Part shown: positions 21,754 through 23,195 of the stretch, piece after piece
How positions within the stretch are numbered: position 1 is the first letter of the stretch
How the letters are laid out: the number at the start of each line of letters is the position of its first letter
Assembly: GCA_964624465.1 (NCBI GenBank)
Contig: CAZUZD010000064.1
Coordinates: forward strand, 1-23,195
Reading direction: 5' to 3'
Length of the DNA: 23,195 bases
Source of the DNA: CAZUZD01 sp964624465
GTDB taxonomy: Bacteria > Planctomycetota > Planctomycetia > Isosphaerales > Isosphaeraceae
Made by a program: the position numbers and the translations under genes
The notes under the pieces: generated by a model
The model's database searches: none
What the model was told of the DNA's origin: nothing
The model's input: only the letters and a program-made list of their open reading frames with translations

Positions 21754-23195
<1,442 letters not shown>

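Overview
The window is very GC-rich, with nearly all third codon positions G or C. Genes sit in short transcription units that change strand often. Together with a C-terminally membrane-anchored Ser/Thr kinase carrying a planctomycete-style N-terminal segment, PPi-type phosphofructokinase motifs and an orphan polysaccharide-export lipoprotein, this suggests a planctomycete chromosome, probably of the Isosphaeraceae type. That placement is an inference from gene style; no rRNA or other marker lies in the window.

Layout. 1-1314 (+) is the 3' part of a type II secretion/type IV pilus inner-membrane (GspF/PilC) gene. 1326-7687 holds four minus-strand genes: an NCS1-like permease, a FucP-like MFS transporter with a large loop before its last helix, an acyl-CoA-dehydrogenase-fold enzyme most like carrier-protein-bound acyl dehydrogenases (PigA/RedW type), and an exported M24 aminopeptidase. 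7865-9321 (+) has a PfkB sugar kinase and a 133-residue membrane protein with an HExxHxxQ metal motif. 9645-10412 (-) is a Wza-like export lipoprotein. 10738-18374 (+) carries an alkaline-phosphatase-superfamily phosphodiesterase, an acyl carrier protein, a TIGR01777 sugar-epimerase-like protein, a CobD-like aminotransferase, a protein with a phage-structural-like N-terminus, and a diadenylate cyclase fused to a YbbR (CdaR) region. A convergent Ser/Thr kinase (17838-19133, -) overlaps the 3' end of the cyclase gene. 19407 to the end (+) is a HAD-like phosphatase, a PPi-type phosphofructokinase and 6-phosphogluconate dehydrogenase, a small central-carbon cluster.

Three observations stand out. 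First, the c-di-AMP synthase CdaA and its regulator CdaR, normally separate neighbouring genes, are one polypeptide here, and its reading frame runs 537 bp antisense into a kinase gene with no earlier stop. Second, carrier-protein chemistry recurs in the window: an orphan ACP directly behind a phosphodiesterase, and a PigA/RedW-like dehydrogenase. Third, long palindromes fill the gene-free stretches: a three-arm alternative-pairing structure at 9509-9613, a relative at 16153-16205, and a perfect 18-bp hairpin at 2907-2947. I saw no tRNA, rRNA, CRISPR array, transposase or integrase.
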